A stretch of DNA of 64,000 nucleotides from positions 49,943-113,942 of the forward strand of contig JAEWET010000034.1 in the NCBI GenBank assembly GCA_023389195.1. The letters are read 5' to 3'. Positions 44,634 to 54,630 of the stretch are shown one piece after another (the stretch's first letter is position 1; each line of letters begins with the position of its first letter). The notes below the pieces were generated by a model. The model was not told the origin of the DNA. It searched no databases and worked only from the letters and a program-made list of their open reading frames with translations. A program made the translations under genes and the position numbers. The DNA is from Aliihoeflea sp023389195 (GTDB lineage: Bacteria; Pseudomonadota; Alphaproteobacteria; Rhizobiales; Rhizobiaceae).

Positions 44634-45083
44634 TCAACCGGCCTTGAACGACTTCATCGCCTTTTCAGCCGCGGACTTGCCCGGGGCGGCGACCTTCTCG
44701 GCGACCCTGCGGGAGGTTTCCTGCAAGGTACGGGCCTGCTCGACGGCGACTTCGGCCTGCTTGCGCAGGAAGGCCGTCTGCAATTCGAAAAGTTCGGCGA
44801 CGGATTTCACGCCGAGCAGCGCTTCCATATGCGAAAGCGAGTTCTCGGCATTGGTGCGAAGCGCGTCGATGGCCTTGAGGCCGAGTTCGACGGTACCGGT
44901 CTGGGCGCTTTCCATCGTGGCTTCCGCCGTCTGCGTTGCCTCTTCGGCCGCTTCCTTCATCCGCGCGTAGGCTTCCTTGGACTGCGCCGCGCCTTTTTCG
45001 GCGAAATCGCGGAAGCTCTCGGAGAACTTTGCCGGGTCGAGGGCGGCGATGGAGAATGCGTCGTCGGTTTTTCTGGTAGCCAT
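44634..45083 (-). CDS. phaP: phasin family protein (PHB granule coat)
   Basis: 149 residues, almost all helical. FAEKGAAQSKEAYARMKEAAEEATQ (about 27-51; key block EKGxxQxKExYxKxKxAAE-like) and the later GLKAIDALRTNAENS, ELFELQTAFLRKQAE are classic phasin-2 stretches; the helix is amphipathic and coats polyhydroxybutyrate granules. The Ala/Lys-rich end (APGKSAAEKAMKSFKAG) is common. The neighbouring acetoacetyl-CoA synthetase fits PHB turnover. Two TGC-N3-GCA palindromes upstream are likely PhaR sites, so the gene should be induced as granules form. Confidence 0.92.
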   Translation of the reverse strand: MATRKTDDAFSIAALDPAKFSESFRDFAEKGAAQSKEAYARMKEAAEEATQTAEATMESAQTGTVELGLKAIDALRTNAENSLSHMEALLGVKSVAELFELQTAFLRKQAEVAVEQARTLQETSRRVAEKVAAPGKSAAEKAMKSFKAG

Positions 45084-45156
45084 TTTCTGCGCTCCTTTGT
45101 TGGGCCCTCTTCAGAGGCGCCATGTTCGGATTGGCTGCTTTATAGCGCATATTATT

Positions 45157-45187
45157 TTGCATTGCAACATAATTGTGCAGCGCACAA
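45157..45187. promoter_or_regulatory. two PhaR-like operators before phaP
   Basis: TTGC-ATT-GCAA at 45157-45167 and TTGTGC-AGC-GCACAA at 45173-45187 are palindromes sharing the core TGC-N3-GCA, centred 18 bp apart. PhaR, the phasin repressor, binds TGC-rich palindromes of this form and is titrated by PHB granules. They are about 75-105 bp upstream of the phaP ATG. Confidence 0.55.
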
Positions 45188-45327
45188 TAAAAGCTGCGGG
45201 GCGTTAACCCTTCTTGCCGAAAGCACCGCGCCTGTCGGGGCTTTTGCTGGACCCGCAACGGCGGGATGGCTATTAATAAAGCGTTAATCGACGTCCACCA
45301 TGCCGGAAGCCAGACACAGGCCAGAAC

Positions 45328-48300
45328 ATGTCCGCCAAGCAGTATCCCTTTATCGACGTCGCCGTCCATGAACGGGTACGTGCGCCCTTTTCCCGGGGCG
45401 ATGCCGTGGTGCTCTTCTCGCCGGACATGGCGCGCGTCCTGTGGGCCAACGGCCGTGGCGCGGCCCTCTTCGGCCACGACAATATCTACGATTTCCTCGA
45501 TGCAGGGCCGGACACGGCGAATGTCGCCTTCCGTCAGCTTTCCGCCACCGCGCGGCAGGCGCGCCGGCCGGGCGAGGCGCGCACGCTGCTGATGCGGATC
45601 GGCGCCGGGTTCCGCAGCGCTCCCGTGCAGGCAGAGGTCGAATGCATCGCGCTCCGGCCGGCCGAAAACGCCATCCTGTTCAGCGCGCCGGTCACGGTGG
45701 GCGAGCAGAGCCCGGAAGAGGCGGCGCAAGCCATGCTGTCCGGCTTCGACGACCCGGATACGCATATGGCGGTGCTTGACGAGGATGGCGGCGTCATCGC
45801 CGCCTCCGAAGGCTTCTCCGGCCTGTCGATCAGCCCCGAAACCCGCCGCCTGCTGGTGGGAGCGGCCGGCCGTGACGCGGATCGGCTGGTGAAGCGGCCG
45901 ATCCCGACCGGGCGCGGCCATCTACCCGCCGCCATCGGCCGCGTCTCGGAGGCGCCCGCGCTGCATCTGCTCTTCGCCGTGGAAACCATCCTCGGCCACC
46001 TCGATCCCGATGCCGGCGATGCGGAAGCCTCCGACGATCCCGGCATCGAGGATATTTCCCCTGCGGCCATGCAGGCCGATCCCGACATTTCGGCCGCGAC
46101 CTCGATATCGAGCGAGCCCGTCGAGGACACCATTCCACCGCAGCCCGGCGAAACGGAAACCGCGCAGGATACGCCCGCCCCTGAAACTCTGGCGCCCATG
46201 GACGAGGGACAGGACGGAGCCATGGTCCCGCAGGAGCCCGCGGCCATGGCTTCCCCCGCCGCTTTCGTCTTCAACCGCCAGAGCCGGCCCGTACGCTTCG
46301 TCTGGAAGATCGACGCGGAAGGCCGCTTCAGCGAGATTTCCGAAGAATTTCCCGCCACCGTCGGGCCTGCCGCCGCCGCCATCACCGATGAACGCTTCAG
46401 CGATGTCGCCAAACGCTTCGATCTCGACCCGGACGGCAAGATCGGCGAATTGCTCCGCCGGCGCGACACCTGGTCGGGCAAGACCATCCTGTGGCCGGTT
46501 CAGGGCACCAGTCTCGTCGTGCCGGTCGATCTCGCCGCGCTGCCGACCTATTCCCGCGCCCGCGAGTTCGATGGATTTCGCGGGTTCGGTATCTTGCGCA
46601 TCGCCGATGCGGAAGAAGACCCTCAAGCCCGTGGCCTGACGCTGGGCCTCTCGCACGAAGCCGGAGGGGAAGACGTTGCGGCGGATGCCGCACCCCCCGT
46701 ACCGGAACCGATCTCCAGCCCCGAGAGCGCCGAGCCCCCGGAAACATCACCGGACGAAGCCGGCGCGTCTCCGGCCGGCGTCCCGGATGCAGCGGCGCAG
46801 GAAGAGACCTTTTCGCACGACGCCTTTCAGGGCGAGCGACCGGCCCTGCGGCTGGTCGAAAATCCCGGCCGGCGCGAGCCGGACAAGATCGTGCGCCTTG
46901 AAGCGCGGCGCGAACGCAGCCTTTTCGAGGGACTGTCGAGCAGCGAGCAGGCGGCCTTCCGCGAAATCGCCCGCCAGCTCGGCGACACTTTCGGCAAGCG
47001 CAAACCGGAGGATCGTCCGTCCGACGAAGATGAAAGCCCGACCGGCGAAACGGGCGCGGAAACCGTGACGCCACCGCCGCAGGAACCCGTCGACGCCCCC
47101 TCCCCGGCCACCGGCGGGCCTGCCGATGAAGATATGGCCGATGACGACCCGGCCGCCGCCGCCAGCCGCCGCCCGGAGCCTGACGCCGCCCCGGAGGAAG
47201 ACGCCGAAGCCGCACCGGCCGATGCGGCGGACGACGACCACGGCGGGATAGCACCGGCGCGCACCCGGATGGAATACGGGCTTACCGCCACCGTCGTCGA
47301 CGCGTTGCCGGTGGCGCTGCTCATCCACGTCGGCGACCAGTTGATTCATGCCAATCCCGAGTTCCTGCGTCTCACTGGCTATGCCGCGCTTTCCGATCTC
47401 GACACGGCGGGCGGGCTCGACACGCTTTTCGAGCAGCCGGCGGAGGAAGGACGCTATGGCGCGGGCATGATGGCGCTCCATCATGCCGACGGTCATGCGG
47501 CCATCCCGGTCCGCGCCCGCCTGCAATCCATCCGCTGGGAGGATGGCACGGCGCTGATGCTGGCGCTGACGCCGGCCGGCAAGCCCGCGCCGGAAGCAGA
47601 AGACGGCCGGAAGGACGAAAACGGCGAGCAGGCCGGCAATGCCGAACAGATAGCCACCACCGCGCTGCGCGTGGAGATCGGCGAATTGCGCTCCATCCTC
47701 GAAACGGCGACCGATGGCGTCGTGGTCGTCGGCCAGGACGGAGCCATCCGCTCCATGAACCGCTCGGCCAGCGCCCTTTTCAACTATGACGAGGACGAGA
47801 CGCGCGGGCGGCCCTTCGCCATGCTCTTTGCCCATGAGAGCCAGAAGGCCGTTCTCGATTATCTTGCCGGTCTTTCCGACCATGGCGTCGCCAGCGTGCT
47901 CAACGACGGTCGCGAGGTGATCGGACGGGAAGCCGCGGGCGGTTTCATCCCGCTGTTCATGACAATGGGCCGCCTTTCGGCCTCCGCCGGTTATTGCGCG
48001 GTCATTCGCGACATCACGCAATGGAAACGCACCGAGGAAGAACTGCGCAACGCCAAGCGCGCCGCCGAGATGGCCAATGCCCACAAGAGCGACTTCCTCG
48101 CCCGCGTCAGCCACGAGATCCGCACCCCGCTCAACGCCATCATCGGCTTTTCCGACATGATGGCGACGGAACGTTTCGGGCCGGTCGGCCATCCGCGTTA
48201 CATCGAATACGCCAATGACATCGGCCGCTCCGGCCGCCATGTGCTCGATATCGTCAACGACCTGCTCGATATTTCAAAAATCGAGGCGGGGGAGATGGAT

Positions 48301-48786
48301 CTCGATTTCACCGCCGTCGGCCTCAACGAAACGGTCGCCGAAGCGGTTTCGCTGGTGCAGCCGCAGGCCAATGCGCAACGCGTGATCATCCGCACCTCAC
48401 TCACCAACACCGTGCCGAAAATCGTCGCCGACCAGCGCTCGATCAAGCAGATCGCCCTGAACATCCTGTCAAACGCCATCCGTTTCACACCCTCGGGCGG
48501 CCAGATCGTCGTCTCCACCGTCTATGAAGCCAACGGCAGCGTCGCCCTGCGCATCCGCGACACCGGCATCGGCATGACCCGCAACGAACTGGAACAGGCC
48601 ATGAAGCCGTTCCGACAGGTGACGACGGGGGGTGGCCGCAAGCGCGGCGACGGCACCGGCCTCGGCCTGCCGCTGACGAAAGCCATGGTGGAAGCCAACC
48701 GGGCGAGCTTCGCCATCAGCTCCACGCCCAACGAAGGCACACTGATCGAAGTGTCCTTCCCGTCGCCGCGCGTGTTGGCAGATTGA
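45328..48786 (+). CDS. cbrA: CbrA-type PAS sensor histidine kinase
   Basis: 1152 residues, apparently cytoplasmic: I see no membrane helix. A long acidic, Pro/Ala/Glu-rich N-terminal part (to about 640) holds a degenerate sensor segment near 310-430. Two PAS domains follow (about 645-740, VDALPVALLIHVGDQLIHAN; and about 785-890, ATDGVVVVGQDGAIRSMNRS), then HisKA with His929 in SHEIRTPLNAIIGFSDMM and HATPase_c (ILSNAIRF, RDTGIGM, GTGLGLPL). The HisKA belongs to the PleC/DivJ/PdhS group that acts on DivK; in S. meliloti the gene at this place, beside phaP, is cbrA, needed for CtrA-dependent cell-cycle control and envelope traits. Gene symbol rests on remembered synteny as well as domains. Confidence 0.85.
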   Translation: MSAKQYPFIDVAVHERVRAPFSRGDAVVLFSPDMARVLWANGRGAALFGHDNIYDFLDAGPDTANVAFRQLSATARQARRPGEARTLLMRIGAGFRSAPVQAEVECIALRPAENAILFSAPVTVGEQSPEEAAQAMLSGFDDPDTHMAVLDEDGGVIAASEGFSGLSISPETRRLLVGAAGRDADRLVKRPIPTGRGHLPAAIGRVSEAPALHLLFAVETILGHLDPDAGDAEASDDPGIEDISPAAMQADPDISAATSISSEPVEDTIPPQPGETETAQDTPAPETLAPMDEGQDGAMVPQEPAAMASPAAFVFNRQSRPVRFVWKIDAEGRFSEISEEFPATVGPAAAAITDERFSDVAKRFDLDPDGKIGELLRRRDTWSGKTILWPVQGTSLVVPVDLAALPTYSRAREFDGFRGFGILRIADAEEDPQARGLTLGLSHEAGGEDVAADAAPPVPEPISSPESAEPPETSPDEAGASPAGVPDAAAQEETFSHDAFQGERPALRLVENPGRREPDKIVRLEARRERSLFEGLSSSEQAAFREIARQLGDTFGKRKPEDRPSDEDESPTGETGAETVTPPPQEPVDAPSPATGGPADEDMADDDPAAAASRRPEPDAAPEEDAEAAPADAADDDHGGIAPARTRMEYGLTATVVDALPVALLIHVGDQLIHANPEFLRLTGYAALSDLDTAGGLDTLFEQPAEEGRYGAGMMALHHADGHAAIPVRARLQSIRWEDGTALMLALTPAGKPAPEAEDGRKDENGEQAGNAEQIATTALRVEIGELRSILETATDGVVVVGQDGAIRSMNRSASALFNYDEDETRGRPFAMLFAHESQKAVLDYLAGLSDHGVASVLNDGREVIGREAAGGFIPLFMTMGRLSASAGYCAVIRDITQWKRTEEELRNAKRAAEMANAHKSDFLARVSHEIRTPLNAIIGFSDMMATERFGPVGHPRYIEYANDIGRSGRHVLDIVNDLLDISKIEAGEMDLDFTAVGLNETVAEAVSLVQPQANAQRVIIRTSLTNTVPKIVADQRSIKQIALNILSNAIRFTPSGGQIVVSTVYEANGSVALRIRDTGIGMTRNELEQAMKPFRQVTTGGGRKRGDGTGLGLPLTKAMVEANRASFAISSTPNEGTLIEVSFPSPRVLAD

Positions 48787-48866
48787 GCCGATTGGATTAG
48801 AGCGGGAGACGGCACGCCCCATCGGAGCCGCCTCCCCCGCAAGGTCGGCCAGATCACAAGAGGCGG

Positions 48867-50621
48867 ATGAGGAACGGCTTCCGGAGGCCCCGGCTTGCCC
48901 AGGGACCTTCTTTCTCCGAGGTGGACATCTTGCAGGCTTCTTCCGAAAGCATACCGGCCCAACGGGGCGTCCGACGCTCCGCCGCAAGACGTCATCCCCT
49001 TCTTTCCGGCACCGCCGTGCTCGCCGCGCTGGTCGCGCTCATGCCGGTGATCGCGATCCTCGTCATCGCGGCGACCGGTGGCACGGACAGCTGGCCGCAT
49101 CTGCTGCAAAACGTCATTCCCCGCGCCACGATGCGCACCCTGCTGCTGCTTGCCGGCGTGGGCGCCGTCACCGCGGCGGTGGGCGTCGGCACCGCCTGGC
49201 TTGTGGCAAGCTGCGATTTTCCGCTGCGCCGGAGCCTTTCCGCCCTTCTCGTCCTGCCGCTCGCCATCCCGTCCTATCTCGGCGCTTACGCCTTTGCGGA
49301 ATTCTTCTCCTTCACCGGCCCCGTGCAGTCGGCCTATCGCGGCCTGTTCGGCTTCCAGTCGAGCCGCGACTACTGGTTTCCGGAAGTGCGCACGACCGGC
49401 GGCGCGGTGCTCGTGCTGGCAAGCGTCCTCTATCCCTATATCTATCTCGCCACGCGCTCGATGTTCCTGATGCAGGGGCGCGCGGCGGCGGATGTGGCCC
49501 GAACGCTCGGCGCGGGGCCGTTCAGGGTGTTCACACGGGTGCAGATCCCGATGGCGCGCCCCGCCATCATGGTCGGCCTGACACTGGTCGGCATGGAGAC
49601 GCTGAACGATATCGGCGCCGTCGAATATCTCGGCGTCCAGACGCTCACCTTTTCGATCTTCGACACCTGGCTGAACCGCGGCAGCCTCGCCGGCGCGGCG
49701 CAGCTTGCCTGCATCATGCTCCTGTTCGTCGTCGCCCTGCTCTTCATCGAGCGCGCCGCGCGCCGCAGCCAGCGCTTCACCAGCCAGAAGACCACCGCCG
49801 CCGTGCAGAATTCCGTGCGGCTGAAGCTCTCCGGCTGGAAGAAATGGGCCGCAGCCCTCGCCTGCCTGCTGCCGCCGATCATCGGCTTCGTCGTCCCGGT
49901 CTACGTCCTTGGCGGCTACGCCCTTCACCGCCTGGAGCAATTCTCTTCGACGCGCCTGCTGTCGGCGCTGTGGAACAGCGTGTTCGTATCGGCCTCCACG
50001 GCCATCATCGCCGTCGGGGTCGCCTTCGTTCTCGCCTATGCCGCCCGCATCACGCGCTCGCAGACGACAGCGGTGGCAAGCCGCCTTGCCTCCTTCGGCT
50101 ACGGCGTCCCGGGAACGGTGCTGGCCATCGGCGTGCTGTTTCCGCTTGCCAGTTTCGACAATGCGCTCGATGCTTTCCTCAGGGCGAATTTCGGCGTTTC
50201 CACCGGCCTACTTCTTTCCGGCACCGGCTTCGCCATCGTCTATGCCTGCACCGTCCGCTTCCTGACGATGGCCGAGGGAACGATCGATGCCGGCTTCCAC
50301 AAGCTCTCGCCGCATCTCGACATGGCGTCGCGCACGCTGGGGCGCACGAGCGCCCAGACGCTGCGGAGCGTGCTTCTGCCGATGATGCGTCCCGCGACGC
50401 TGACGGCCGCCCTTCTCGTCTTCATCGAGACGATGAAGGAGCTTTCCGCAACGATCCTGCTGCGCCCCTTCAACTTCAACACGCTGGCGACGCTCGTCTA
50501 CGAGGACGCCTCGCGCGCGAAGGTGGAAGACGCCTCGGTGCCGGCCATCATCATCGTCGTCGCCGGGCTGATCCCGGTCTTTCTCGTCTCGCGCTCGCTC
50601 GACGGCGGCAGGCAGGATTAG
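48867..50621 (+). CDS. fbpB: Fe(3+) ABC transporter permease, two fused halves
   Basis: 584 residues with about 12 membrane helices in two homologous halves, each with its own coupling loop (AADVARTLGAGPFRVFTRVQI at about 205; MASRTLGRTSAQTLRSVLLP at about 490), as in FbpB/SfuB. LVLPLAIPSYLGAYAF and IETMKELSATILLRPFNFNTLA are iron-permease signatures. Start uncertain: ATG at 48867 is used, but homologues may begin nearer the TTG at 48921 or the GTG just before it. No IRO box is visible upstream. The likely partner FbpA is 28 kb away; the ATPase is not in the window. Confidence 0.87.
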   Translation: MRNGFRRPRLAQGPSFSEVDILQASSESIPAQRGVRRSAARRHPLLSGTAVLAALVALMPVIAILVIAATGGTDSWPHLLQNVIPRATMRTLLLLAGVGAVTAAVGVGTAWLVASCDFPLRRSLSALLVLPLAIPSYLGAYAFAEFFSFTGPVQSAYRGLFGFQSSRDYWFPEVRTTGGAVLVLASVLYPYIYLATRSMFLMQGRAAADVARTLGAGPFRVFTRVQIPMARPAIMVGLTLVGMETLNDIGAVEYLGVQTLTFSIFDTWLNRGSLAGAAQLACIMLLFVVALLFIERAARRSQRFTSQKTTAAVQNSVRLKLSGWKKWAAALACLLPPIIGFVVPVYVLGGYALHRLEQFSSTRLLSALWNSVFVSASTAIIAVGVAFVLAYAARITRSQTTAVASRLASFGYGVPGTVLAIGVLFPLASFDNALDAFLRANFGVSTGLLLSGTGFAIVYACTVRFLTMAEGTIDAGFHKLSPHLDMASRTLGRTSAQTLRSVLLPMMRPATLTAALLVFIETMKELSATILLRPFNFNTLATLVYEDASRAKVEDASVPAIIIVVAGLIPVFLVSRSLDGGRQD

Positions 50622-50655
50622 TCAGAGCCCAGCCGGCTGAGGGCGGCTCCCCTTC

Positions 50656-52608
50656 TCAGGTCTTCAGCGCCTCCAGGCCGGCGTAAAGCTCCAGCGCTTC
50701 CGGATTGGCGAGCGCCTCCCTGTTCTTCACCGGCCGGCCGTGCACCACTTCGCGCACGGCAAGCTCGACGATCTTGCCGGACTTCGTGCGCGGGATATCG
50801 GCCACCTGCACGATCTTCGCCGGTACGTGACGGGGCGAGGCGCCCGTGCGGATGCGGGTGCGGATCGTCTTTTCCAGCGCCTCGTCCAGCAACCTGCCGG
50901 CGGCCAGGCGCACGAAGAGCACGACCCTGACATCGTCATCCCATTCCTGACCGATGCAGAGCGCCTCCGCCACCTCATCCAGTTGCTCGACCTGATTGTA
51001 GATCTCCGCCGTACCGATGCGCACGCCGCCCGGATTGAGCGTCGCATCGGAACGGCCGTGGATGACGATGCCGCCATGGGCGGTCCATTCGGCAAAATCG
51101 CCATGGCACCAGATATTATCGAAGCGCTCGAAATAGGCGGCGCGGTATTTCACACCGTCCGGATCGTTCCAGAACATCACCGGCATGGCGGGAAACGCCC
51201 GGGTGCAGACAAGTTCACCCTTTTCCCCGCGCACCGGCCTGCCGTTCTCATCCCACACATCCATGGCAAGCCCGAGGCCCGGCCCCTGGATTTCCCCGCG
51301 CCAGACGGGTTTCACCGGAACCCCGAGCACGAAACAGGAGACGATATCCGTTCCACCCGAAATGGAGGCAAGCTGCACGCCCGGCCTGATGCCGCCGTAG
51401 ACGAAATCGAAGCCTTCCGGCGAAAGAGGCGAACCGGTCGACGCCACCAGCCGCAATTTCGACAGGTCGTGCGTCGTGCGCGGCGTGAAGCCGCCCTTGC
51501 GCAGCGCGTCGATATATTTGGCGGACGTGCCGAAAACGGCAAAGCCTTCGTCCTGCGCATAGTCGAACAACACGTTGCCGTCCGGATAGAACGGCGAGCC
51601 GTCGAACAGGCAGAGCGTCGCGCCGAGGGCGAGGCCCGAGACCAGCCAATTCCACATCATCCAGCCGCAGGTGGTGAAATAGAACAGACGCTCGTTCTCC
51701 GTCAGGCTGCAATGCAGGCGATGCTCCTTCAGGTGCTGCAACAGCGTTCCGCCGGCCGAATGGACGATGCATTTCGGCACGCCGGTCGTTCCGGACGAAA
51801 ACAGGACATAGAGCGGATGGCGGAAGGGAAGACGCGCAAAGGTGAGGGGTTTCGGCAGGTAGGGCGCCATCAGCGCATCGAGGGTGCGGCCGTCCGGCAG
51901 AGAGGCGGCGAGGGCTTCGGCGTCGCCTGCGTAATGCACCACGAGAACCGCCGCGCCGAGCGCCTTGGAAACCGCCCGAACCTTTTCCGAAACGTCCTGC
52001 AACTTGCCGTTATACCAGTAGCCATCGCAGGCGATGAAGAGTTTCGGCGTGATCTGGCCGAAACGGTCGAGCACGCCCTGCTCGCCGAAATCCGGGGAGC
52101 AGGAGGACCAGACGGCCCCAAGCGAGGCCGTCGCCAGCATGCAGGCGATGGTTTCCGGCATATTCGGCATCATCGCGGCGACACGGTCGCCCTCGCCTAT
52201 TCCCATGGCGGCGAAAGCCTGCTGGAGTTGCGAGACCCGGGCACGCAATTCATCCCAGGACCAGCGATAGGAAAGCTTGTCCTCGCCGCGGAACACGATG
52301 GCGTCGCCGGGACCGGAATGCCGGAGAAGATTTTCCGCAAAATTCAGGCTCGCCTGCGGAAAGAACCGCGCCTCCAGCATGCGCTCGCCGTTTTCGAGGA
52401 TCTCCTCGCCCTTCTCACCGATCACGCCACAGTCGTCCCAGATGGCGCTCCAGAACGTCTCCCGATCCGCAACCGTCCAGGCGTGAAAATCGTCATAGGA
52501 CCCGAAGGATCGCCCCGCACGCGACGCGCAAGCCTTCATGAACAGGGCCAGCGGGCTCTTTTCCAGAATTTCGGCCGTAGGTTCCCACAGGAGCTTTTCC
52601 GTCGTCAT
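50656..52608 (-). CDS. acsA2: acetoacetyl-CoA synthetase (acetoacetate-CoA ligase)
   Basis: 650 residues, ANL adenylating enzyme. It turns acetoacetate, ATP and CoA into acetoacetyl-CoA. YVLFSSGTTGVPKCIVHSAGG (ATP motif, about 265-285), the family-typical TTCGWMMWNWLVSGLALGA and C-terminal GGVRIGTAEIYNQVEQLDEV, FVRLAAG, TKSGKIVELAVREVVHG (catalytic Lys, about 610) are all present. In S. meliloti acsA2 works in PHB and acetoacetate use. Convergent with fbpB, 34 bp away. The ATG at 52608 has GGAGGG five bases ahead; the ATG just before it is too close to that site. Confidence 0.93.
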   Translation of the reverse strand: MTTEKLLWEPTAEILEKSPLALFMKACASRAGRSFGSYDDFHAWTVADRETFWSAIWDDCGVIGEKGEEILENGERMLEARFFPQASLNFAENLLRHSGPGDAIVFRGEDKLSYRWSWDELRARVSQLQQAFAAMGIGEGDRVAAMMPNMPETIACMLATASLGAVWSSCSPDFGEQGVLDRFGQITPKLFIACDGYWYNGKLQDVSEKVRAVSKALGAAVLVVHYAGDAEALAASLPDGRTLDALMAPYLPKPLTFARLPFRHPLYVLFSSGTTGVPKCIVHSAGGTLLQHLKEHRLHCSLTENERLFYFTTCGWMMWNWLVSGLALGATLCLFDGSPFYPDGNVLFDYAQDEGFAVFGTSAKYIDALRKGGFTPRTTHDLSKLRLVASTGSPLSPEGFDFVYGGIRPGVQLASISGGTDIVSCFVLGVPVKPVWRGEIQGPGLGLAMDVWDENGRPVRGEKGELVCTRAFPAMPVMFWNDPDGVKYRAAYFERFDNIWCHGDFAEWTAHGGIVIHGRSDATLNPGGVRIGTAEIYNQVEQLDEVAEALCIGQEWDDDVRVVLFVRLAAGRLLDEALEKTIRTRIRTGASPRHVPAKIVQVADIPRTKSGKIVELAVREVVHGRPVKNREALANPEALELYAGLEALKT

Positions 52609-52788
52609 CATGTCCCTCCACTCCACGGATTTCTATAGCATGTTGCGCTGCCATAAAAAGCGCCGGGCGACGGATCGCGTCGTCGCAGGACGCATTTGCG
52701 CGATGACGCATTTGATTTCCGGCCGGCAAGCGCCTATCCCCCTTTACCTCGGAACAACAGAACGCTTGCGACAGGGGATCGCGCCGGA

Positions 52789-54618
52789 ATGACCCTTTCC
52801 CGTTTCATCCGCTCGAAACAGCTCGTGTGGGGCATCCTCGCCGTTCTTGCCGCCGTCTTCGGCCTGCGCGCCGCCGTGCCCTTCCTCGTCCAGACCGATC
52901 TTGTCGGCCGTTCGGTGGAGGAAACGCTGGAGGCATGGACGGGCGCCGACGTCGTCATCGGCGTCGAGCCGCAATTTTCCTTCTGGCCCTATCCGCGCGT
53001 GACGCTCGGGGACGTGCGTTTCCTCTCCGCAAGCGCCGGGCGGGAGGAACTGGGCCGGATCGACAGCCTGTCTGCGACTTTCGATCTTCTCGGAGCCGTC
53101 CGCGGCCGCCCCGCCTTTTCGGACTTCGAACTCGCCCGCCCGGTCATCCGCCTGCAACCGGATGAAAGCGGCGCGCTCAACTGGCGGCGCGGTGGCTGGA
53201 TGACAGAGGCGGTAGACGCGTTCGCGGCCGCACGGGATGGAAAGACACCGACCCTGAGGCACAAGCGCATGGGCGAGTTCAATATCGTCGACGGAGCGCT
53301 CATCGTCACCGGACGGGGGGGTGTCTATCGCATCACCGATATCAACGGCCGGCTCGACTGGCCGACGATCAGCGGCCGGCTCGATCTTGCCGCCTCCGCA
53401 GTGATCAACGGCGAAGTCACGCGCTGGACCGTCACCTGCGACAAGCCGCTGGCGCTTCTCGCCGGCCGCGATTCGGCGATGCGGATCAAGCTTTCGGCCG
53501 ATCCGGCCACCATCGCTTTCGACGGCGTGGCCAACCTGTCGACGCAAACCTTTCTCTCCGGCAAGCTGGAACTGTCGGCCCGCTCGCTCGGCCGCCTGCT
53601 TGCCTGGCAGGGCAAAGAGATCCCGGCTCTGGAACGCGCCGGGGCGATCACCGTCGAGGCCCGGGTGACCGCGGAAAACTATGCGGCGAAACTGGAGGAT
53701 CTGCGCCTCGGCCTCGAGAACGCGCAGGCCACCGGCGTCCTGGACGTCAGCATGCCTCCCGGCCGCAAGCCGCGCATCGGCGGCACGCTCGCCTTCGACC
53801 GGATCGATTTCATGGCGGTGCTTGCGACCCTTTCTCCGGCGCCGGAGAAAACCGATGTCGCCGCTGCCGGTATCGACACCGCCTTCATCCGCCAGTTCGG
53901 CCTCGACCTGCGTCTTTCGGCAAAAAGCGCCGTGCTTGGACCCTTTTCACTGGAAAACCTCGGCGCCGGCGTGCGGACCGAGGATGGACGCGCCGCCTTC
54001 GACATCGGCGACGCCACGCTTCTCGGCGGCTCGCTTTCCGGGCGCCTGACCCTGACGGATCAGGGCTTCCAGGGCGGCGGGCAATTGCAGGCAAGCCTGC
54101 GCGACATCGATATCGGCGGCCTCATCCAGACATTGAAGCTGGAAGGGCCGCTGCCGTCCGGGCGCGGTACGGCGGATATCGAACTTACCACCGACCGGCC
54201 CTTGCCGCTTACGGGGCTTTCCGACCTTTCGGGCCGGTTCCGCCTGCATATGGATCAGGGCGCCCTGCTGCGTTTCGACAGGCAGACCTTCGAGGATCTG
54301 GCCGTCAAGCGGCGCTTCTTCACCATCGGGCAGGCCGCCGGCGGGACGTTCGACTTCACCAGCGCGGAGGTCGATGCGCGGCTGGACCGGGGGCTTGCGG
54401 AACTGACCCGCGCCACGATCACCGGCAGCGAGAAGACGCTGTCGCTTTCCGGTATCGTCCCCTACCGCAGCGGCAGCCTCGCGCTCGCCGGCCGGCTCGC
54501 CGACACGCCGAAAGACGAGGGCTCCGGTTCCGCGGCTCCCGCGCTCAACTTCTTCGTCGGCGGCTCCTGGCCGGATGCGGTGATCTCGCCGCTCTCCGCC
54601 CTTACCGGCGACAACTGA
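52789..54618 (+). CDS. AsmA-family protein
   Basis: 609 residues. A single N-terminal membrane anchor (LVWGILAVLAAVFGLRAAVPFLV, about 12-34) and a large periplasmic beta-rich body with the AsmA blocks VVIGVEPQFSFWPYPRVTLGDVRF (about 60-83) and, near the C-terminus, GRGTADIELTTDRPLPLTGL, SGRFRLHMDQGALLRFD. AsmA-type proteins form grooves thought to move phospholipids between membranes. The start at 52789 is the Met just before the anchor; the frame to 52696 adds an unlikely lead. Ends 12 bp from the convergent potI stop. Confidence 0.87.
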   Translation: MTLSRFIRSKQLVWGILAVLAAVFGLRAAVPFLVQTDLVGRSVEETLEAWTGADVVIGVEPQFSFWPYPRVTLGDVRFLSASAGREELGRIDSLSATFDLLGAVRGRPAFSDFELARPVIRLQPDESGALNWRRGGWMTEAVDAFAAARDGKTPTLRHKRMGEFNIVDGALIVTGRGGVYRITDINGRLDWPTISGRLDLAASAVINGEVTRWTVTCDKPLALLAGRDSAMRIKLSADPATIAFDGVANLSTQTFLSGKLELSARSLGRLLAWQGKEIPALERAGAITVEARVTAENYAAKLEDLRLGLENAQATGVLDVSMPPGRKPRIGGTLAFDRIDFMAVLATLSPAPEKTDVAAAGIDTAFIRQFGLDLRLSAKSAVLGPFSLENLGAGVRTEDGRAAFDIGDATLLGGSLSGRLTLTDQGFQGGGQLQASLRDIDIGGLIQTLKLEGPLPSGRGTADIELTTDRPLPLTGLSDLSGRFRLHMDQGALLRFDRQTFEDLAVKRRFFTIGQAAGGTFDFTSAEVDARLDRGLAELTRATITGSEKTLSLSGIVPYRSGSLALAGRLADTPKDEGSGSAAPALNFFVGGSWPDAVISPLSALTGDN

Positions 54619-54630
54619 CGACAACGGGCG

